A DNA stretch of 10,243 nt from Gammaproteobacteria bacterium (GCA_027076245.1 JALTKC010000519.1:1-10243); one strand, 5' to 3'; positions 1-7,260 are shown, counted from the stretch's first letter. A program made the numbers and translations. The notes: generated by a model from the letters alone, not told the origin.

Positions 1-589
1 CCACAGCAACCATATTCCCCGTAGCAAGCAGACAGATGTCATGCCCGGATCTGACCTTAATGGATTCGCCAATTTTAAAAGGTACTGCTGAGGAATGTAT
101 ATCCGGCTCATTCTTTTTTCCTATTCGTAAATAAACAGGACTGCCCAGTTTTACAGCCTGTTCCAGTGCCAGACGCACTTCATTTCTATCTGCCGCACAG
201 ATTACCGTCATGTTCGGCATAGCACGCATAATGGCAATGTCTTCACAGGAATGATGGGTTGCACCCAGTTCAGCATAAGACAGGCCGGAACCTGTCCCGA
301 CCAGCACAACGGGTAAATTATGATAACAGACATCCACCTTTATCTGTTCAAGACAGCGTGTGGTTATAAAAGGGGTTATCGTATAGGCCACCGGTCGCAT
401 ACCGGAATGCGCCAGCCCGGCCGCCATGGTCACCATATTGGCTTCTGCTATACCGCAATTAAAAAAACGCTCAGATGCGGCTTTTTTATAGTTATCAAAC
501 AGGCGATTGCCAATATCACCACTTAATAAAACAATGTCTGGATTTTCCTGAGCCAGTAATGTCATGGTCTCAGCAAACTGGTTTCTCAT
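1..589 (-). CDS. Transketolase C-terminal subunit (split transketolase), partial at its 3' end
   Basis: The ATG at 589 opens a frame of 196 codons that leaves the window at base 1, so roughly the last third of a usual ~300-residue subunit is missing. It carries the pyrimidine-binding domain of transketolase. The segment NCGIAEANMVTMAAGLA (residues 44-60) holds the glutamate (E49) expected to activate thiamine diphosphate, and GATHHSCEDIAIMRAMPN (109-126) is the typical second conserved block. With the gene upstream, which carries the diphosphate-binding half, it should form a working ketol-transferring enzyme moving two-carbon units between sugar phosphates in the cytoplasm. A GAGAG site (597-601) sits 7 bases before the start, and the gap to the upstream gene is 26 bases. 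Split transketolases are well known, including ones with specialised substrates such as apulose 4-phosphate; sedoheptulose 7-phosphate formation is inferred here from the neighbours. Family assignment is sure, substrate is not. Confidence 0.9.
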   Translation of the reverse strand, partial: MRNQFAETMTLLAQENPDIVLLSGDIGNRLFDNYKKAASERFFNCGIAEANMVTMAAGLAHSGMRPVAYTITPFITTRCLEQIKVDVCYHNLPVVLVGTGSGLSYAELGATHHSCEDIAIMRAMPNMTVICAADRNEVRLALEQAVKLGSPVYLRIGKKNEPDIHSSAVPFKIGESIKVRSGHDICLLATGNMVAV

Positions 590-615
590 TTAATTTCTCT
601 CATTATATTCAATGC

Positions 616-1440
616 TTATAATAATTCCTGTTTTGCTAAAATGACTTCCTCAGGAGAAGGAATACGATAATGCCAGTTATTGTCATCTTCCATAAAGGAA
701 ACCCCTTTGGCCTTTATGGTATTGGCTATCACAATTTTTGGCCTGCCTGAAACCGATGGTTTTAACGCATTAACGACTTCCTGCATATCGTGCCCGTTAA
801 TTTCAACAGCCTCCCATCCAAATGCTGCCCATTTATCTGCCAGAGGCTGTAGTGCCATAACCTCACAACTTCTTCCAGTAGCCTGCCATTTATTAAAATC
901 AACAACGGCAACCACATTATCCAGTTTATTGGCGGCAGCAAACAAAGCCGCCTCCCAGACAGAACCCTCATTGATTTCACCATCACCTAATAATACAAAA
1001 AACTTCTTGTTAATTTTTTGTATTCTGGCGGCCAGGGCTTGTCCCAGAGCAAATGAGAGACCATGCCCCAGAGAACCTGTAGCAATTTCTACTCCGGGAA
1101 CACAATCGGGGGAAGGATGTTCTCCAAACGGGCTACCTGTCTTGCCATAATCATTTAACAGCTCTTTTTTATAATAACCTCTGTAAGCAAGGACGGTAAA
1201 CAGGGCATGTGCACCATGTCCCTTACTCAGAATAAAGGTATCATTTTCAGCTTTTTTGGGGTAAAGCGGATCAATATTCATGACTTTCCAGTATAGTCCA
1301 ACCAGTATATCCACACAGGAGAGACAGGAGCCAAGATGAGGCACATGACATCGTTGCGAAGTTTCCACCATGTTAGCTCTTATTTGATTAGCCGTTTTCT
1401 GTAGTTCAGCTAATTCAACTGATTCATTATAACTGTTCAT
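616..1440 (-). CDS. Transketolase N-terminal subunit (split transketolase)
   Basis: This 274-residue protein is the diphosphate-binding half of a transketolase; ~270-280 residues is the usual size for the split N subunit. Conserved blocks in order are LSKGHGAHALF (71-81), TGSLGHGLSFALG (121-133), and the thiamine-diphosphate/Mg motif from GDGEINEG (152-159) to DFNKWQ (181-186), where G152-D153-G154 and N183 are the metal and cofactor contacts. NWHYRIPSPEE near the end (255-265) is also typical. It needs the next gene for activity. Its ATG lies 3 bases after the stop of the HAD-APH gene, so the two are probably translationally coupled. Primary-metabolism transketolases are usually single ~660-residue chains, so a split pair inside a glycan operon suggests a dedicated supply of a ketose phosphate. 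The family is clear; which sugars are used cannot be read from the sequence. Confidence 0.93.
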   Translation of the reverse strand: MNSYNESVELAELQKTANQIRANMVETSQRCHVPHLGSCLSCVDILVGLYWKVMNIDPLYPKKAENDTFILSKGHGAHALFTVLAYRGYYKKELLNDYGKTGSPFGEHPSPDCVPGVEIATGSLGHGLSFALGQALAARIQKINKKFFVLLGDGEINEGSVWEAALFAAANKLDNVVAVVDFNKWQATGRSCEVMALQPLADKWAAFGWEAVEINGHDMQEVVNALKPSVSGRPKIVIANTIKAKGVSFMEDDNNWHYRIPSPEEVILAKQELL

Positions 1441-1443
1441 CTC

Positions 1444-3135
1444 TTATCTCGTAATCTCATTCCAGTTTAACCCCAGAGTAATACACTCCCTATTATTGCT
1501 GTAATGGGTTGCATACTGATCTAATAAATCTGATGCTTTATTATACTGTCTGGTTATTAACTCACTTACACTTAATTCAGAAAAGGCTGATTTCTTTTGT
1601 TTTAGTTTATCTACCTGTGCCACATTCAGGATAATTAACACCCACTCCAGTCCAATCAAGTCGATAACGGTTCGTAAGCGGTTGAGTAATTCAGGGGTTA
1701 AAAATCCTGTTTTTTTTAGCTGCCTTATAAAAAAAACTTGTTGTTCAGCTGTCAAAGAATGTCCTGGATGATGGATAAAATCACTGACCATTTTAATTTT
1801 GTCGTCCCATCCGAAATACTCAAAATCCAGAAAAACTATCCTGTTATTATTATCAAGCAAAGCATTATGAAAACCAAAATCGGAAGGGTTTAATATACGC
1901 TCGTGTTCACTGAAAATATAATTTTCATTCAGCTTAAATCTATGGAGTAATTTATTATAATGTTTTTCAACAATCTGTTTTAAAGGCAACAACTTATCTT
2001 CAATTAAGTTTTTTATCATCATCAACTCAGGATGGTGTTTATGCATGGTCTCTATGCCGGAAAAAATCCTGTCCAGTCTTAATTCCAGGGCCCTGGGATA
2101 ATCTTTAAGTTTTTTTCTGCTCTGGGAAGCGGGCCTGAACGTATCACGAACCGAATCCAGTTTTTGTATAAAACCTATAACTTCTAAAATGGATACCTGA
2201 TTAACGCTGTTAATTTTTTTACCTGAAATAGCTGCCTGAACTAAAAACCCCTGCTTTTCAGAGAAGTGACGAGTTTCCGGTATATTCTTTATTCCCCTTT
2301 CATGCAAAAAATGCAAAGCTTCATATTCTTTTTTCAACTGGGCTGATTTTTCAGGCTCGGCCACTTTTATAAATAACGTCTCATTACCTGAAGAAATTAT
2401 AAAGGCATTATGATTACCACCTTCATTGCATACCTTATAATGCTCAGGCACATAATTTATAGTTTTATAAAGTTCACAGATAAACTCATTGCTATAGCAT
2501 TTCTTCAGCTGACTAATAACATTAATGGCCTGCCATGACGGCACCTCCAGAATTAAACAGTCGGTTTTATTGTTATTATCCGATATATTATTACCAAACA
2601 GAATTTTTAAAACACCTTCAGGAAAATCGGGATCATTTAAAACTTGCGGTAAATCATCAATAAATACATCACAGGCCAAATTTCGTATAGTATCTATTTT
2701 CTCAGAACGGGTTTCACAGAAAAAAATATTATTACGATCCAATAATATCTGATTATGATCAATACTGGATGAACCTGCTATTATTTTGTTTTTTATCAGC
2801 CATTTTAAGGCCGGTTGAATAAGGTCAGTTTTTCCATCCAGATTTGAAAATCGGGTTTTATGACTGACAATATAAATTTTGTCCCCTGAATCCAGTTTGT
2901 TTCTAATAAACTCCAGTACACCGTGAAAAGGCTCAGCTTCTTCTATAAGCCTTGAATACACCTCCTTTTGCAGGTACTGCCACCGTAAATCATTACCATC
3001 TTCTTTAATAAGCCGCTGTTTTATACATGCTCTGGTTTGACAGGACGAATCCAGCCAGTTTTTCTTGTGTGCCGCCCTGTAAAATAAGCCCTCATAATTT
3101 ATCAGTGTATTATCAAAATCAATCCCAATAATCAT
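1444..3135 (-). CDS. HAD phosphatase-like / APH-family kinase-like fusion protein
   Basis: The 563-residue protein has two parts. Residues 1-~200 are HAD-superfamily: DFDNTL (6-11) gives nucleophile D6 and acid D8, SHKT (91-94) looks like motif II, K146 is a motif III candidate, and FIDDLPQ (158-164) gives acidic motif IV D160/D161. Residues ~225-563 resemble the aminoglycoside/choline-kinase (APH) fold: LFIKV (254-258) with K257 as the ATP lysine, E270 or E272 as its partner, NPSDFGFHNAL (416-426) as the catalytic loop with D419 and N424, and LDFEY (436-440) with D437 as the metal ligand. The usual histidine two places before the catalytic Asp is proline here, and the residue just before it is serine. 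Both active sites look intact. The HAD half could serve as a GmhB-like phosphatase; the kinase substrate is unknown, possibly a sugar or a small alcohol. The gene starts 6 bases after the preceding stop with no clear ribosome site. Its G+C (about 30-35% in five lines counted by hand) is lower than that of its neighbours. The fold calls are good; the function is unknown. Confidence 0.8.
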   Translation of the reverse strand: MIIGIDFDNTLINYEGLFYRAAHKKNWLDSSCQTRACIKQRLIKEDGNDLRWQYLQKEVYSRLIEEAEPFHGVLEFIRNKLDSGDKIYIVSHKTRFSNLDGKTDLIQPALKWLIKNKIIAGSSSIDHNQILLDRNNIFFCETRSEKIDTIRNLACDVFIDDLPQVLNDPDFPEGVLKILFGNNISDNNNKTDCLILEVPSWQAINVISQLKKCYSNEFICELYKTINYVPEHYKVCNEGGNHNAFIISSGNETLFIKVAEPEKSAQLKKEYEALHFLHERGIKNIPETRHFSEKQGFLVQAAISGKKINSVNQVSILEVIGFIQKLDSVRDTFRPASQSRKKLKDYPRALELRLDRIFSGIETMHKHHPELMMIKNLIEDKLLPLKQIVEKHYNKLLHRFKLNENYIFSEHERILNPSDFGFHNALLDNNNRIVFLDFEYFGWDDKIKMVSDFIHHPGHSLTAEQQVFFIRQLKKTGFLTPELLNRLRTVIDLIGLEWVLIILNVAQVDKLKQKKSAFSELSVSELITRQYNKASDLLDQYATHYSNNRECITLGLNWNEITR

Positions 3136-3141
3136 TCGTTA

Positions 3142-4668
3142 TTATTTAAGCAATGTTGTTGCATATTTTTTAACGGCTACCGGGTCAACAGACTCACGGT
3201 TACAGACAATCTGCACATCCAGTGCCGCAGCAATACTTCCAATAAGTGCTGCAATTTTTATATCACTGCCATTAGCCAGACACAGGGAAGATAAACTTAA
3301 AAAAGCATCTCCTGCACCAATTCTGTCCACAACTTTGGTTGATATAGCAGGTACTTCAAAGCTGCTATCCTGTTTGGGGTCAAGCAATAACACACCTTTA
3401 ACACCCCTGGTCACAGCAGTGTACTTTGCCGACAATTTTTTGGATACATTAGCTGCAACATCCAGTATCGGACTGTGTTCATCATGAGCAGCCATTCTTA
3501 TTTCAGGTTCATTAAGGGAAATAAAATCCGCACGTGGATACCGATTAATAACATGATAACCCCGGTTACCACTGTTGATCTGAGTATTAACAGCCAGGAA
3601 CCTTGCATGTTCTGAAATCGTATTAACCATATTCTGAGTAATCAGTCCATTACCGAAATCAGGCACGACGATCAGATCGTATTTACTGAAATTGTCCTGA
3701 ATCCAGTTAATCATACGTGCTTCCAGTTCCTCATCCATTGGTTGGCTATCCGCCAGGTAAACTTCAAAGAACTTATTCATTTCATCATCCACATACCGGC
3801 GTTTGGTTATTGTGGGTGCATTTTTAAAATAAAAAAGAACGGGATCGACATTTTCTTTCAGCCTGTCTCTTATAAAACTTTCTTCTTTCTGATTATCACC
3901 GATTGCCGTAATTAAGCTAACCTGCTCAACAAAACCTGCAATATGGTTAACAACGGCCAGAGAACCTCCGGCAAAACGCTCTTCACTATTATACCGTACT
4001 GCCGGGATATTACCTTTACCGGTCTGCCCCAATACCGTAACATAGTGATACTCATCCAGAATAGCATCACCAATAACAGCCACTTTAAGTTTTTTTAATC
4101 GGTCAATTTCCTGATGAATACTTTTACTGTCATAAAACTGCTTTATATTATCAAGGAATACCTTTGTGCTTGATGAGAATACATCAAAGTATTCATTTAG
4201 TAATTTACTTGAACTAAAAGTGGGTTCATCCGTAAATTCTATATGACCGCCGTATTTTTCTACGGTGTTTTTTTCAGCATCGATGTTTCCCGTAACATCA
4301 TCTTCTGTTTTTTTATATTCACTTCCCTTGACATAAACATCCGGTTTAAGCTGCTCAATGACATTGACTGATGTGACTTCATGATTAATTGCGACATAAT
4401 CAACACATCCCAGTGCGGCAATATTTTCTGAACGTAACGACTGGTTAAAGACAGGACGCCCTGGGCCTTTATTGACGAACTCGTCGGCCGTGATGGTAAC
4501 AACAAGGACATCTCCAAGTTTTTTGGCATATTGAATATGCTTGATATGCCCAACATGCATTAAATCAAATGTACCATGGCACAAAACGATTTTCTTACCA
4601 TCTTCTTTAAGAGATGATATGATTTTTTCCAGATCGTTTAATGACAGAATTTTTTCAAGTTCTGACAT
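3142..4668 (-). CDS. Bifunctional nucleotidyltransferase-PfkB kinase, HldE/RfaE-like with reversed domain order
   Basis: A 508-residue fusion. Residues ~25-165 are a cytidylyltransferase-superfamily domain like the HldE C-terminal half: GTFDLMHVGH (32-41) with the HxGH signature at 38-41, RPVFNQSLRS (71-80), LKPDVYVKGSEY (107-118) and FSSSKLL (151-157). Residues ~195-508 are a PfkB-family kinase: VAVIGDAILDEY (196-207), AGGSLAVVNHIAG (233-245), and DRIGAGDAF (448-456) with the probable catalytic base D454. In E. coli HldE the kinase comes first, so the order here is swapped. The likely role is phosphorylation of a heptose phosphate at C1 and, after dephosphorylation, nucleotidyl transfer. I chose the ATG at 4668, not the TTG ten codons earlier, because it has an AAGGAG site (4680-4685) and follows the SIS-gene stop by 2 bases. 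It could act on a non-heptose sugar. Confidence 0.85.
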   Translation of the reverse strand: MSELEKILSLNDLEKIISSLKEDGKKIVLCHGTFDLMHVGHIKHIQYAKKLGDVLVVTITADEFVNKGPGRPVFNQSLRSENIAALGCVDYVAINHEVTSVNVIEQLKPDVYVKGSEYKKTEDDVTGNIDAEKNTVEKYGGHIEFTDEPTFSSSKLLNEYFDVFSSSTKVFLDNIKQFYDSKSIHQEIDRLKKLKVAVIGDAILDEYHYVTVLGQTGKGNIPAVRYNSEERFAGGSLAVVNHIAGFVEQVSLITAIGDNQKEESFIRDRLKENVDPVLFYFKNAPTITKRRYVDDEMNKFFEVYLADSQPMDEELEARMINWIQDNFSKYDLIVVPDFGNGLITQNMVNTISEHARFLAVNTQINSGNRGYHVINRYPRADFISLNEPEIRMAAHDEHSPILDVAANVSKKLSAKYTAVTRGVKGVLLLDPKQDSSFEVPAISTKVVDRIGAGDAFLSLSSLCLANGSDIKIAALIGSIAAALDVQIVCNRESVDPVAVKKYATTLLK

Positions 4669-4670
4669 GA

Positions 4671-5264
4671 TTATTTCTGCTCCTTGTCTGATAAACAATC
4701 CGCCAGGTGATGAAGGACAAACAGATGAGCTATTTCAACCAGCGTGTAATTATCTGAGTTTATCCAATAATTATACTGCCCCGTTTTTCTTAGTGGATTA
4801 TCCCTGTCAAATCCGGTTAGAGTAATGACATGAGCCTCTTTCTCCAACATGACACGGGCTGCGTTCAGTATGTTTTCTGACTGTCCTGAACTGCTGACTG
4901 CAATCAGAATATCATCAGGATTGGCCAGAACTTCTATCTGTCTTGAAAAGCCATTTTCATAACCGTAATCATTTGAAAGACAGGTTAGTATGGCTGGTTC
5001 AAGTAACGTAACTGCCTTAACGCCGGCTACATTCAGCAAATCCGTTTTGGCATGGCTGACAATGGCTGCACTGCCGCCATTGCCTATAAGATAAACACTG
5101 GCCCCCCGTTGCCGTGCAGAGCGGATTAAATTAACGACCTGATCATGGCATTGGTGTAAATCTGCTGACTGATGCTGGTCATCGGTAAATTCAATCGTCT
5201 CTATCAGGTTTTGCAATTGAGATGCTCTGTCTGTCAGAGAACGTCCTTTGTGTTGTATCCCCAA
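4671..5264 (-). CDS. SIS-domain phosphosugar isomerase, GmhA (phosphoheptose isomerase)-like, TTG start
   Basis: The 197-residue length matches GmhA (192 residues in E. coli), which converts sedoheptulose 7-phosphate to heptose 7-phosphate. Visible SIS blocks are YLIGNGGSAAIVSHAKTD (58-75), LSNDYGYENGFSRQIE (96-111) and SSSGQSENI (124-132), the last binding phosphate. By alignment from memory, the GmhA zinc ligands H61, E65, Q172 and H180 correspond to H71, D75, E177 and H185, with spacing kept but two residues exchanged. Other SIS proteins such as DiaA share the fold, but context (transketolase, HldE-like enzyme, HAD domain) favours a heptose-type isomerase. No internal Met is suitably placed near the N-terminus; the TTG at 5264 has an AAGGA site 8 bases upstream and lies 5 bases after the epimerase stop, so it is the likely start. 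The family is sure; the precise substrate is inferred. Confidence 0.85.
   Translation of the reverse strand: MGIQHKGRSLTDRASQLQNLIETIEFTDDQHQSADLHQCHDQVVNLIRSARQRGASVYLIGNGGSAAIVSHAKTDLLNVAGVKAVTLLEPAILTCLSNDYGYENGFSRQIEVLANPDDILIAVSSSGQSENILNAARVMLEKEAHVITLTGFDRDNPLRKTGQYNYWINSDNYTLVEIAHLFVLHHLADCLSDKEQK
4680..4685 (-). promoter_or_regulatory. Ribosome binding site fixing the start of the HldE-like gene
   Basis: The minus strand reads AAGGAG here, 11 bases before the ATG at 4668 and within the last codons of the SIS gene. This site decides for the ATG over the in-frame TTG at 4698, which would overlap the SIS gene by 28 bases. Confidence 0.65.
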
Positions 5265-5269
5265 GTATC

Positions 5270-6265
5270 TTATCCTTCTTCTGAACCCAGATGTTTAAAC
5301 CAGCTGCTGGTTGCTTCAGCAATTTTTTCTTTATCCCATAATGGTGCTTCACGCCAGTCATCAATACATGCCAGCATTTTTTTAACGCCCTCCTCAAAGG
5401 GAACGGCTGCTTTCCAGTGCAATAGTTTTTCTATTTTACTGACATCGGCAAAAGTAATATCCGGCTCTCCCGGGCGTTTTGGCAAATAAGTCACTTCCCC
5501 ACCCAATAATTCAACCAGATAGTTGATACTGTAATGTCCTCCGCTACCGATATTCATGGCTTCATTTTTAACATCTGACTCGGCTGCCCGAATAAAAGCA
5601 TCAGCCACATCGGTAACATAAGTAAAATCACGGCTCTGTTTTCCGTCACCAACAACCGTATAGGGTTTTTTATTCAATTTCTGTGCCAGAAAAACGCCAA
5701 AAACGGCGCCATAAGCTCCAGTAGTTCTGGAACGCGGCCCATAAACATTAAACATCCTTAAGGAAATAACCGGTAACTGATACACTTTACCCCAATGCAG
5801 AACCAGTTCTTCTCCCATATATTTAGTCAGCGCATAGGGATACTCAGGCCGGACAGGCGCAGTTTCAGGTGTAGGGATTTGTTCTGCAAGGCCATAACTG
5901 GATGATGAAGCGGCATAGACTAGCTTTTTGACCTGATTTTGTCTGCAGCACTCAACAATATTAAATGTTCCCTGAACATTAGTCGTGTAATAAGCGTCAG
6001 GGCGTTCAATGGAAGGAACAATATCAGCCAGACCCGCCAGGTGAAATACCCAATCGATATTAGAAAAATGAGGTTCTATTTCATCTTTATTACGTATATC
6101 ACTTTCAACAAATTTAAACCTGGGGTTGTCTTTAAAAGACTTAAAATTTTCTACCCTGCCTGTCGCCAGGTTATCTACAGCAATAACATCATGCCCCTGT
6201 TCCAGAAGCATCTCTGTTAAATGACTGCCTATAAAACCGGCCCCGCCGGTTACCAGTGCTTTCAT
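5270..6265 (-). CDS. NAD-dependent nucleotide-sugar epimerase/dehydratase (extended SDR)
   Basis: A 331-residue extended short-chain dehydrogenase/reductase. The Rossmann motif TGGAGFIGSH (6-15) and D31 point to NAD binding; the active site is AASSSSYG (118-125) plus Y144-x3-K148 in YPYALTK. RMFNVYGPRSR (170-180) and GDGKQSRDFTYVTDV (206-220) are typical of UDP- or dTDP-hexose 4-epimerases and 4,6-dehydratases. The lack of other dehydratase hallmarks and the LPKRPGEPDITFAD tail segment (261-274) lean towards a 4-epimerase-type enzyme. It is first in the minus-strand operon, with an AAAGG site (6276-6280) 10 bases before the ATG. It might finish the NDP-sugar made by the downstream genes, taking the place HldD has in heptose synthesis, but it does not look like HldD itself, so the step it performs is open. 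Confidence 0.88.
   Translation of the reverse strand: MKALVTGGAGFIGSHLTEMLLEQGHDVIAVDNLATGRVENFKSFKDNPRFKFVESDIRNKDEIEPHFSNIDWVFHLAGLADIVPSIERPDAYYTTNVQGTFNIVECCRQNQVKKLVYAASSSSYGLAEQIPTPETAPVRPEYPYALTKYMGEELVLHWGKVYQLPVISLRMFNVYGPRSRTTGAYGAVFGVFLAQKLNKKPYTVVGDGKQSRDFTYVTDVADAFIRAAESDVKNEAMNIGSGGHYSINYLVELLGGEVTYLPKRPGEPDITFADVSKIEKLLHWKAAVPFEEGVKKMLACIDDWREAPLWDKEKIAEATSSWFKHLGSEEG
5273..5277 (-). promoter_or_regulatory. Ribosome binding site supporting the TTG start of the SIS gene
   Basis: The minus strand reads AAGGA, 8 bases before the TTG at 5264 and overlapping the end of the epimerase gene. Good sequence and spacing argue that TTG is used. Confidence 0.65.
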
Positions 6266-6303
6266 GCTTTATTTACCTTTATCTGTTAAATTTAAGCCTG
6301 TCA

Positions 6304-6317
6304 GAATATTGAATATT
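6304..6317 (+). repeat. Tandem GAATATT repeat
   Basis: GAATATT occurs twice head to tail, about 40 bases upstream of the epimerase start. Low complexity makes chance plausible. Confidence 0.35.
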
Positions 6318-6391
6318 AACGCATTGCCTGTAATAGTTCACCTAAAAATGAGAAACTGTAAGGGTTAATGAAATAAAAAGTCAGCTAAAAA

Positions 6392-6412
6392 AGTACAAAA
6401 AAGAGTACAAAA
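6392..6412 (+). repeat. Paired AGTACAAAA direct repeat
   Basis: Two identical 9-mers start at 6392 and 6404, a 12-base period, 25 bases upstream of the TATAAT candidate. They may be regulator half-sites or chance in AT-rich DNA. Confidence 0.4.
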
Positions 6413-6436
6413 GAATTCATCCATAATATTTTGAAC

Positions 6437-6442
6437 TATAAT
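6437..6442 (+). promoter_or_regulatory. Candidate -10 element for the cytidylyltransferase operon
   Basis: TATAAT matches the sigma-70 consensus. The hexamer 17 bases upstream is AATTCA, a poor -35, so an activator may be needed or the match may be accidental. Confidence 0.35.
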
Positions 6443-6492
6443 CCTAATTAAATCAGCCAGAACTTCGCCACTACTATGATAATTGGTTAAGT

Positions 6493-7260
6493 ATGAGTAA
6501 AGCTCTAACAACAGACAGTCTTCGGATTCATTCTTCCGGACAGGTAAAAACCCTCATGGTTATTCCTGCCCGAAGTGGCTCCAGGGGCATTACAGATAAA
6601 AACATAAAAAAACTGGGGGAATTACCCTTGCTATGCTGGAGTGCCAGAGCGGCTGAACTGGCTGCAGTCAGCGATTCAATGTTAATATTATCAACGGACT
6701 CAGAAAAATACGCGGCCATTGGTAAACAATACGGGCTAACAGTGCCTTTTATCCGGCCTGCAGAACATGCCAAAGACATGAGTAGTGCCTTTGCTGCTGC
6801 CAGCCATGCCCTGAGCTGGTTTAAAACGGAGTATGGTTATTACCCTGAACGTCTTATGTGGCTGCAACCTACATCACCCTTTCGTTCACCCGAGGTCATT
6901 AACGAGGCCGTAGAAATAATGGATAACAGCAATGTTGAGGCGGTTATCGGCTGTCAGACTCTGGACAGAGATCTGACTACCTTATTTACTCAGCAACACA
7001 ACACGATTAAACCTTTATCTGATGCACCGACACAAACATGCAGGCAGAACAATACTGCATTAGTAACGCCTAATGGAGCTTTATATCTGATAAAAACTCA
7101 GTCCTTATTGAAAACCGGAAGCTTTTATCCTGAAAACAAATCTGCTTTATTAATGGATAAGATTATGAGCCATGATATTGACGAACCTGTTGACTGGCAG
7201 ATAGCATTGGCCTATTACACAGCAAAACTTGGTTGGATGGGAAGAAAAGAATATGAATGA
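6493..7260 (+). CDS. CMP-nonulosonate synthetase-like cytidylyltransferase (NeuA/LegF/PseF family)
   Basis: A 255-residue enzyme of the acylneuraminate cytidylyltransferase family, which joins CMP from CTP to a nine-carbon keto sugar acid. Motifs are VIPARSGSRGITDKNI (23-38, CTP loop), LQPTSPFRS (124-132), a central RQN (184-186), and DKIMSHDIDEPVDW (222-235), whose aspartates fit the metal and substrate positions. The neighbouring PtmE-type, LegC-type and NeuD/PglD-type genes favour a legionaminic-acid-like substrate, but sialic or pseudaminic acid cannot be excluded from this protein alone. The first ~20 residues precede the usual family start; a second ATG at codon 22 (6556) could be the true start, though neither has a strong ribosome site. 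The 3' end overlaps the next gene by 8 bases, so the two are one operon. Confidence 0.87.
   Translation: MSKALTTDSLRIHSSGQVKTLMVIPARSGSRGITDKNIKKLGELPLLCWSARAAELAAVSDSMLILSTDSEKYAAIGKQYGLTVPFIRPAEHAKDMSSAFAAASHALSWFKTEYGYYPERLMWLQPTSPFRSPEVINEAVEIMDNSNVEAVIGCQTLDRDLTTLFTQQHNTIKPLSDAPTQTCRQNNTALVTPNGALYLIKTQSLLKTGSFYPENKSALLMDKIMSHDIDEPVDWQIALAYYTAKLGWMGRKEYE

Larger units (their letters stand above)
6266..6492. promoter_or_regulatory. Divergent promoter region between the heptose-like operon and the CMP-sugar operon
   Basis: This 227-base AT-rich spacer separates two divergent operons and must hold promoters for both. On the plus strand a perfect TATAAT (6437-6442) lies about 50 bases before the ATG at 6493, but no good -35 is seen at 16-18 bases. 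No convincing minus-strand promoter could be picked. Short direct repeats are present: GAATATT twice in tandem (6304-6317) and AGTACAAAA twice, 12 bases apart (6392-6412). No small gene is apparent. Confidence 0.55.

Noticed and set aside
320..526. A 68-codon plus-strand open frame near the left edge
   Set aside because: It is antisense to the transketolase C subunit, whose catalytic blocks span this stretch.
680..1150. A 156-codon plus-strand open frame opposite the transketolase N subunit
   Set aside because: It lies wholly antisense to a gene with clear thiamine-diphosphate motifs, and its own translation shows no recognisable domain.
1444..3135. An aminoglycoside-resistance gene
   Set aside because: The APH fold is shared by many kinases, the protein carries a HAD domain, and it sits inside a glycan operon, so antibiotic modification is not supported.
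4669..4698. TTG at 4698 as the start of the HldE-like gene
   Set aside because: It would overlap the SIS gene by 28 bases, while the ATG at 4668 has an AAGGAG site and near-zero gap to the SIS stop.
5270..6265. Calling the epimerase HldD (ADP-heptose 6-epimerase)
   Set aside because: Its motifs look like UDP/dTDP-hexose 4-epimerases or dehydratases; context alone is not enough to name it HldD.
7229..7252. TTG at 7229 as the start of the CBS nucleotidyltransferase
   Set aside because: The eight added residues have no family support and the ATG at 7253 gives a normal operon overlap.
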